The translations under genes were made by a program, and so were the position numbers. A DNA stretch of 64,000 nucleotides from Actinomycetes bacterium (GTDB taxonomy: Bacteria; Actinomycetota; Acidimicrobiia; Acidimicrobiales; RAAP-2). A model generated the notes under the pieces. The model did not search any database, was not told the DNA's origin, and saw nothing but the letters and a program-made list of their open reading frames with translations. The stretch lies in NCBI GenBank assembly GCA_021793515.1, contig JAJYSP010000014.1, positions 1 to 64,000 of the forward strand. Reading direction: 5' to 3'. Shown piece after piece: positions 59,115-64,000 of the stretch (position 1 is the stretch's first letter; each line of letters begins with the position of its first letter).

Positions 59115-59867
59115 ATGGCCATCGCGCGCAAATCGAACGAGGCGATCTTCGCCGTCGACGTCGGTGCGACCAACATCAAGTTCGCAGTGGTCGACGACGA
59201 TGGCAACTTCCTCAACCCTGTTCGTCGCCGACCCACCCCCTACCCACTCGCACCGGTCAGGCTCGTCCGCTTGATCGCGAGCCGCGCCGGGCGAAGCGGC
59301 TGCACCAGGGTGGGCGTCGGGTTCCCCGGAGCCTTTCGTGACGGCCGCGTGATCGCGCCGGGCAACCTCGCCCGACCGGGCGGGGTAGGGACCGAGGTCG
59401 ATCCGGACCTGGATCGGCAGTGGCGTGGTTTCGCATTCCAGGACGCGCTGTGCGCGGCGACCGGGCTCGACGTGCGCGTCGTCAACGACGCGACGCTGGC
59501 TGCGCTCGGCGCGAGCACGGGTGAGGGCGTGGAGGTCGTCTTGACGCTCGGGACGGGTCTCGGGCTCGCCCTCGTCGTGGACGGCGTACCGACGCCGGTG
59601 CGCGACGTGGGTGCCGAAGTGCGAGCCGACGGGCGAACTTACGACCAGTCGTTCGGTGAGTCGGCCCGATCCACCGATGAGTTGCGCTGGCGCGCCGACC
59701 TCGGACGGGTCATCGAGGAGTTCGTCACCGAATTCGGACCACGGGTCGTTCACCTGGCCGGGGGCAACGCACGTCGGGTCGACCCCACGTGGTTCTCGTC
59801 GATCGGCGTGCCCGTGACCATCGAGGGCAACGAAGCGCCGCTGCGCGGCGCCGCCCGCCTGTTCTAA
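59115..59867 (+). CDS. ROK-family sugar kinase (polyphosphate glucokinase-like)
   Basis: A 250-residue kinase of the ROK/PPGK group with the phosphate-1 loop AVDVGATNIKFAVVDDDG, VGFPGAFRDGRV, the adenosine-region VNDATLAALGAST, LTLGTGLGLALV and VHLAGGNARRV. The catalytic Asp lies in VVNDAT. The ROK zinc motif (C-x-C-G-x-x-G-C) is absent, as in polyphosphate glucokinases. The substrate is probably glucose or a related sugar. Start ATG 59115; it follows the secretion operon by 35 bases and its stop overlaps the convergent amidohydrolase gene. Confidence 0.75.
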   Translation: MAIARKSNEAIFAVDVGATNIKFAVVDDDGNFLNPVRRRPTPYPLAPVRLVRLIASRAGRSGCTRVGVGFPGAFRDGRVIAPGNLARPGGVGTEVDPDLDRQWRGFAFQDALCAATGLDVRVVNDATLAALGASTGEGVEVVLTLGTGLGLALVVDGVPTPVRDVGAEVRADGRTYDQSFGESARSTDELRWRADLGRVIEEFVTEFGPRVVHLAGGNARRVDPTWFSSIGVPVTIEGNEAPLRGAARLF

Positions 59868-61042
59868 ACGCCGGCGAGGGCGATCGCGCTCTCGCTGAGC
59901 ACATGGGCCATCACCGGGACCGACGCGTCTTCGACGGCGAAGTCGGGCCCGTGGTGCGAGCCGCTGGTGCCGTCGGCGAGAGCGCCCCCCACGAAGATGT
60001 AGCAACCGGGTACGCGGTTCAAGAGCTCCGAGATGTCGTCACTGGCCGGCGTCGGGGGCATCGTCAGCACGTGCTCGTCACCGAGGACGCGTCGAGCACT
60101 GGCCATCACCGTCTCGAAGACGGCGGGGTTGTTGACGACCGCCGGCGTGCCACCGGTGAAGGACAACGCGCAGTGCACGGCGAAGGCGCGCTCGACGTCG
60201 TCGAGGAGATTGCCGAGCCGAGCCGTGGCCTCGGCCAGTTGGTCGCCCGTGAACGTGCGTAGGCTGCCACGTAACAATGCCGTGCGCGGTACGACGTTGT
60301 TCGCCGTCCCGGCCTGGATGATCCCGGCCGAGCAGGCACAGTTGACGCCGTCGAGCGCGAGACCCTCCACGACGTCGCCGAGTCGACTGGCGAGGTGACT
60401 GACGGCGAGCACCACGTTGCCCTCGGCGCCGGCCATGGCGCCGTGCCCGCCTCGTCCCTCCAGATCGACCCGCCACGCCGTCGCCTGACTCATCGCCGTT
60501 CCGGCTCGCGAGCCGACGAAGCCCGTGGGGGCGAGCGACGTCACGTGGCCGCCGATGACGACGTCGGCCGGGTGTCGGGTAAGCACACCGTTATCGATCA
60601 TGGCGCGCGCACCGCCGAGTCCCTCTTCGGCGGGCTGGAAGAGCAGGGTGTAGGAGCCGGGCAGGTCGGTGACGTGCGCGAGCACGTCGGCGACCCCGAG
60701 GAGGGCCGCCGTGTGGACGTCGTGGCCGCAGGCGTGCATCACGCCGTCGATGGTCGACCGGTAGGGCAGGTCGCGCTCCTCCTGGACCGGCAGGGCGTCG
60801 ATGTCGGCGCGCACCAGGACGCGACGCCCCGGGCGACGCCCCGTCAGGGTGGCGATAGCGCCGGTCTCGGTTGGGCTCGGGGCCACCGTCCAACCCAGCG
60901 CCAGCAGACGGTCGCGGATGACGGCGGTCGTGCGGTGCTCGGCGAAGGCGAGTTCGGGGTGGGCGTGCAGGTCGTGGCGCATCGCCACCATGGCGGGGGT
61001 CGCGCGTTCGATCAGTGGTGCGAGGTCGGTTCGCTGGTCCAT
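59864..61042 (-). CDS. M20-family amidohydrolase (hippurate/IAA-amino-acid hydrolase type)
   Basis: A 392-residue metallopeptidase-like amidohydrolase. It shows RHDLHAHPELAFAEHRT at the start, the metal site VMHACGHDVHTAALLG, FQPAEEGLGGARAM (catalytic Glu pair), a dimerisation domain with GRGGHGAMAG and the last ligand in SGSHHGPDFAVED. These enzymes cleave N-acyl amino acids. Full length. ATG at 61042. Confidence 0.93.
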   Translation of the reverse strand: MDQRTDLAPLIERATPAMVAMRHDLHAHPELAFAEHRTTAVIRDRLLALGWTVAPSPTETGAIATLTGRRPGRRVLVRADIDALPVQEERDLPYRSTIDGVMHACGHDVHTAALLGVADVLAHVTDLPGSYTLLFQPAEEGLGGARAMIDNGVLTRHPADVVIGGHVTSLAPTGFVGSRAGTAMSQATAWRVDLEGRGGHGAMAGAEGNVVLAVSHLASRLGDVVEGLALDGVNCACSAGIIQAGTANNVVPRTALLRGSLRTFTGDQLAEATARLGNLLDDVERAFAVHCALSFTGGTPAVVNNPAVFETVMASARRVLGDEHVLTMPPTPASDDISELLNRVPGCYIFVGGALADGTSGSHHGPDFAVEDASVPVMAHVLSESAIALAGV

Positions 61043-61097
61043 GTACGCATGGTAGGGCCGGTTCAGCGACGGGCTAGGATGGGTGGCCAGTATTACT

Positions 61098-61174
61098 GCG
61101 GCTGTAGCTCAGCGGATTAGAGCATCGGTCTACGGAACCGAGGGTCGGGGGTTCGAATCCCTCCAGCCGCACCA
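61098..61174 (+). tRNA. tRNA-Arg (anticodon ACG)
   Basis: Acceptor GCGGCTG/CAGCCGC, D-arm GCTC-AGCGGATTA-GAGC, anticodon arm TCGGT-CTACGGA-ACCGA with anticodon ACG, T-arm GGGGG-TTCGAAT-CCCTC, discriminator A and encoded CCA. A34 is normally edited to inosine. Confidence 0.95.
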
Positions 61175-61254
61175 AATCACCGCGTTGCCCGGGGCGTTCG
61201 CACGGCGTCGCGTGGCCCCGTATCCGTGCTGAGAGCCGGTCGTCGTCTCGCCGG

Positions 61255-61476
61255 TTACGTCTCGTCGCGTGCGGTGACGGAGCGCCGAAGGGCGATCCCC
61301 GACCAGATGAGCTCGACGGCCCCGAAGGGCCAAGCGCCCGAGAGGAAGCCGTAGAGGCTCGAGAGTAGACAACCGACGGCGAATCCGACGATGAACCGGC
61401 GACCCCGGTGCTCGAGGGCGTACATCACCATCATGAAGGTGACCGCGCACACGCCGTAGACGGTGACGACGCTCAC
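61255..61476 (-). CDS. Small two-span membrane protein
   Basis: A 73-residue protein with two or three hydrophobic segments (VSVVTVYGVCAVTFMMVMYAL and FIVGFAVGCLLSSLYGFLSGAWPFGAVELIW) ending in a short charged tail. Its GTG overlaps the stop of the CDF-like gene (GTGA), so it is co-expressed with it. No family or function recognised. The region between it and tRNA-Arg is uneventful. Confidence 0.6.
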   Translation of the reverse strand: MSVVTVYGVCAVTFMMVMYALEHRGRRFIVGFAVGCLLSSLYGFLSGAWPFGAVELIWSGIALRRSVTARDET

Positions 61477-62060
61477 GTCGACTCGTGCCTCATGATGGCG
61501 AAGAACTCGCGCAGCGCGTAGTACACGAGCACGAAGCCAGCGACCGGATCGGCCCACCACCACCCGAGGGCGGCGTTGAGAATGAGACCGGCGAGGACGG
61601 CGGTGGCGAGGATGCCGTCGACCAGGGTGACCCTGCCCTCGGTCTCGAGCACGACGTTGCCGAGCGCCCGACCCGTCTTCGCCTTGCCCCACGCGAGCGC
61701 GAACATGGCGACCGCCGTGAGTGCCGTCCAGGCGATGCCGGCGACGCTATGGCCGGCGTGATGTCGAACCGCGAGCACGACGGCCCCCTGGATGAGGAGG
61801 TAGAGCGCGAGTAGGGCGAAGGCGCCACCGATGAGGCGTAGGGCTCGACGCTGGCGCTGTACGTCGACGCCGGTCAGTTCCCAGACAACCACGATCGACG
61901 CCCCAATCTCAATGAGCGAGTCGAGGCCGAACCCGGCGAGAGCGACCGAACGCGCCGCGAGCGCCGACCACGCGAGCACGACGAGGCCGACGACGTTCCA
62001 CGCGAGCGTCGTGTATTCGAGGTGAAGTCCCCGGCGCAGCATCGGCGAGTACATCGTCAC
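61473..62060 (-). CDS. CDF-like cation transporter, transmembrane domain only
   Basis: A 195-residue membrane protein with six spans. It has GFGLDSLIEIGASIVVVWEL in the position of the CDF S-x-x-L-x-D metal site (the first helix site carries Asp and Glu), and GRVTLVDGILATAVLAGLI with WWWADPVAGFVLVYYALREF in the second half. The C-terminal cytoplasmic metal-sensing domain of CDF exporters is absent, as in TMEM163-like proteins. Divergent from the ArsR gene (77-base gap), so it is probably metal-regulated. Confidence 0.75.
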   Translation of the reverse strand: MTMYSPMLRRGLHLEYTTLAWNVVGLVVLAWSALAARSVALAGFGLDSLIEIGASIVVVWELTGVDVQRQRRALRLIGGAFALLALYLLIQGAVVLAVRHHAGHSVAGIAWTALTAVAMFALAWGKAKTGRALGNVVLETEGRVTLVDGILATAVLAGLILNAALGWWWADPVAGFVLVYYALREFFAIMRHEST

Positions 62061-62137
62061 GGGTGCGAGTATCGCAGGTGGCGTACGTGCTCGACTGGAA
62101 CGTTCGACGAGGGCAACGGCGCGCTACCATTACCTGC

Positions 62138-62542
62138 GTGCCTACGCAGATAGATAGATACCCGACGGATCGACAAGTCGACCTCGCCACCGGCACGCTC
62201 AAACTCCTCGCCGATCGGACACGACTGCGCATCATCTGGGCGCTTTTGCACGGCGAGCACTCCGTCAATGAGCTCGCAGCGCACCTCGAAGTGAACCCGG
62301 CGGGCGTCTCGCAGCATCTAGCCAAGCTGCGACTCTCGCGACTGGTCACCGTGCGCCGGGAGGGCAACCGCGCCTACTACGCCGTGGAGAGTCCCCACGT
62401 GCGAAAGCTCGCCGAGGAGGCGTTGTTCCACGGCGACCACCTCGTCGGTGGCCCACTGACCCACGGGGACGACATCGAGACCGTCGCGGACGACGCCGAC
62501 GGGGTGATTCGAGTCGGGGGTAACCGTGCACGGGGTCGATGA
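62138..62542 (+). CDS. ArsR/SmtB-family metal-responsive regulator
   Basis: A 134-residue repressor with the ArsR winged helix (LKLLADRTRLRIIWALLHGEHSVNELAAHLEVNPAGVSQHLAKLRLSRLV split by the turn, then REGNRAYYAV). The last helix holds His residues in SPHVRKLAEEALFHGDH, arranged like the alpha-5 zinc/cobalt sites of SmtB/CzrA/NmtR. It sits between two CDF genes, which it probably represses until zinc or cobalt is bound. GTG 62138 is chosen; a longer frame has no support. Confidence 0.85.
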   Translation: MPTQIDRYPTDRQVDLATGTLKLLADRTRLRIIWALLHGEHSVNELAAHLEVNPAGVSQHLAKLRLSRLVTVRREGNRAYYAVESPHVRKLAEEALFHGDHLVGGPLTHGDDIETVADDADGVIRVGGNRARGR

Positions 62543-63446
62543 GTGCCAGTCGGGCGAGCCGCTGCCCCCGGCGCAGGTCGCCCGAGAGGTACTCGACCGT
62601 GGTGACGCACACCGGGCGATCGCCGTCTCGGCGATCGGGCTGGGCGCCGCTGGACTGATTGAGCTCGCAATCGCGGTGCTCGGCGGCTCGGTGGGGCTGC
62701 TGAGCGACGCGCTACACAATCTGGCCGATGTCAGCACGTCACTGGTCGTCTTCATCGGCCTGCGGGTCTCGAGGCGACCGCCGAGCGACTCGCACCCCTT
62801 CGGGTGGGAGCGCGCCGAGGACATCGCCGGTTTGGGGGTCGCCCTCGCGATCTGGGTGAGCGCGGCCCTCGCCGGGTACCTCAGTATCCACAAACTCTTC
62901 ATCCACGGCTCGACGACCCACGTCGGTTTCGGCATCGCCGCGGCCGCCATCGGTGTGATCGGTAATCAGGTCGTCGCGCGATACAAGTTGCGCGTGGGTC
63001 GGCGCATCCAGTCAGCGACGCTCGTCGCTGACGCCCAGCACTCCTGGCTCGACGCACTCTCCTCGGCCGGCGCCATGATCGGGCTGATCGGCGTCGCCGC
63101 GGGCTGGTCGTGGGCTGACGCCCTCGCCGGACTGCTCGTGACGGGTTTCATCTGCCACGTCGGTTACGAGGTCACTAGTGAGCTCATCAGACACTTGATT
63201 GACGCGGTCGAGCCGGGCGTGGTCGCGACCGCGGTCGTGGCGGCGACCGCGGTCGAAGGGGTGTCGCACGCGCACGTGCGCGCACGCTGGATGGGTCGAA
63301 CCCTCCTCGTCGAGGTCGAGGGATTTGTCGACCCCGCTACGAGACTCGACGCCGCTCAAGCCACGGGTCGCGCGGTCGAGGCGGCCGTGCGTGCGGCCGT
63401 GCCCGAGGCCCGTGTCGTGCGCTGGACACCCAAGCCAATTGACTGA
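62526..63446 (+). CDS. Cation diffusion facilitator (CzcD-like metal exporter)
   Basis: A 306-residue CDF exporter. It has the two metal sites in spans 2 and 5, LSDALHNLADVSTS (H-x-x-x-D) and DAQHSWLDALSS, the HPFGWERAED loop, and a C-terminal cytoplasmic domain (about 225-306, SHAHVRARWMGRTLLVEVEG). Zn2+, Co2+ or Cd2+ leave in exchange for protons. The start GTG overlaps the arsR-type gene by 17 bases. Complete, unlike its divergent relative at 61473-62060. Confidence 0.92.
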   Translation: MHGVDECQSGEPLPPAQVAREVLDRGDAHRAIAVSAIGLGAAGLIELAIAVLGGSVGLLSDALHNLADVSTSLVVFIGLRVSRRPPSDSHPFGWERAEDIAGLGVALAIWVSAALAGYLSIHKLFIHGSTTHVGFGIAAAAIGVIGNQVVARYKLRVGRRIQSATLVADAQHSWLDALSSAGAMIGLIGVAAGWSWADALAGLLVTGFICHVGYEVTSELIRHLIDAVEPGVVATAVVAATAVEGVSHAHVRARWMGRTLLVEVEGFVDPATRLDAAQATGRAVEAAVRAAVPEARVVRWTPKPID

Positions 63447-63579
63447 GTGACGGACCGGGGGACGGGTCCCGATTGGTCGACCATCGTCATCGGTTGCCAT
63501 TGCGGGGTGTTCGATACGATGGCCGAAAAGACGGTGGGGTGCCGTCTGGTCACGACCGGCAGAAACGGGAAGCGTATCG

Positions 63580-64000
63580 ATGACTTCGAGTGTCGGCGAC
63601 GAGTCGTTCATCGACTTCCTCGAACGCCACCCCCTGACGTGGGAACGGCTCTTGAACGTGTTGCCCGACGGCGTCGCCTTCGTCGACGACACCGGGATCA
63701 TCCGTCACGCGAACGCCGTGTTCACCACCTTGACCGGTTACGAATTGGCGGATCTCGTCGGGCGCTCGATCGAGGACATCGTGCCGCCGAGCGCACGGGC
63801 TAGACACGTCGAGCAACGCCGTCGCTTCGTCGATGGTGGGCGGGTACGTACCATGGGTCGCCACCTCAACCTGTCGTTGCTGCGTCGCGACGGGAGTGAG
63901 CTCGCCGTCGACATCGCGTTAGCGCCAATCGTGCTGGGCGGTCGGCCCTGGACGATCACGCTCGTGCGTGACGACAGCGCAGAACGCTCGGCCTCGCGCG
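63580..64000 (+). CDS. PAS-domain protein (N-terminal part, runs off window)
   Basis: The frame from ATG 63580 (GGGAAG 7 bases upstream) is open to the window end, at least 140 residues. Residues about 17-137 form a PAS domain (LLNVLPDGVAFVDDTGIIRHANAVF, LTGYELADLVGRSIEDIVPP, LLRRDGSELAVDIALAPI). PAS domains sense ligands or redox state for kinases, diguanylate cyclases or regulators; the effector domain lies outside the window. The 133-base gap before it shows nothing. Confidence 0.85.
   Translation, partial: MTSSVGDESFIDFLERHPLTWERLLNVLPDGVAFVDDTGIIRHANAVFTTLTGYELADLVGRSIEDIVPPSARARHVEQRRRFVDGGRVRTMGRHLNLSLLRRDGSELAVDIALAPIVLGGRPWTITLVRDDSAERSASR

Overview
The window is GC-rich, gene-dense chromosomal DNA with many GTG/TTG starts and 4-nt start/stop overlaps. 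The fhaA-fhaB-pstP-pbpA-pknB-crgA cluster, SenX3/RegX3-type two-component pair, cytochrome-oxidase haem genes ctaA/ctaB and SCO6880/DUF6112-type conjugation genes point to an actinobacterium. Acidimicrobiia or a relative is the best guess, but this is inference without a marker phylogeny.

Layout. 0-0.7 kb: the tail of an unknown gene and a 5'-truncated secreted hydrolase-like remnant. 0.7-7.2 kb: ABC exporter (ATPase plus two permeases), a DUF2156-type protein, an MFS exporter and an aquaporin, then tRNA-Leu(CAG). 7.6-13.7 kb: cell-division/peptidoglycan signalling cluster; the usual rodA/ftsW and pknA are not present. 13.7-19.1 kb: thiolase, two hot-dog thioesterases, pirin, a COG4705 membrane protein and a class III aminotransferase. 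19.3-21.5 kb: a secreted protein, AzlCD exporter and divergent Lrp regulator.

21.7-37.8 kb looks like a decayed genomic island. It lies on the 3' side of tRNA-Ile(GAT) (37.8 kb). A degenerate tRNA-Ile copy in the same orientation lies at 21.75 kb, and an integrase remnant beside a tRNA-end-like sequence lies at 24.1-24.4 kb. Contents: a DUF2079 membrane protein, small hypothetical genes, an ECF sigma factor with its membrane partner (and a broken partial copy of the partner), a proteasome-beta-like protein with Ser at the Thr1 position, a RecB-type nuclease-like protein, a zinc-ribbon protein, a frameshifted gene, a coupled integrase-fold/DDE-transposase pair, and a BNR-repeat protein divergent from a GntR regulator across a perfect palindrome.

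37.9-44.9 kb is core-like metabolism: TesB-like thioesterase, DUF2252 protein, tRNA-Ala(TGC), 2-hydroxyacid dehydrogenase, luciferase-like oxidoreductase, esterase, DODA-type dioxygenase and divergent MarR. 44.9-49.2 kb is respiratory: a compact operon encoding a b6-type cytochrome b, a cysteine-free two-TM partner and a 60-aa membrane protein, then ctaA, ctaB and a TlpA-type thioredoxin. 49.2-54.2 kb: a second ABC exporter, serS, regX3/senX3. 54.3-59.1 kb: a four-gene type IV secretion-like operon (DUF6112, TrbL-like, SCO6880/VirB4-like ATPase, TraG/VirD4-like ATPase) with no relaxase or integrase next to it. 59.1-64 kb: ROK kinase, M20 amidohydrolase, tRNA-Arg(ACG), a metal locus (CDF-like protein, ArsR regulator, full CDF exporter) and the start of a PAS-domain protein.

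The strongest candidates for something undescribed are the split b6-type cytochrome operon, the relaxase-less T4SS-like operon, the Ser1 proteasome-beta-like protein beside a RecB-like nuclease, and the DDE transposase translationally coupled to an apparently inactive tyrosine-recombinase-fold protein. No database or structure search was run; all family names come from reading motifs.
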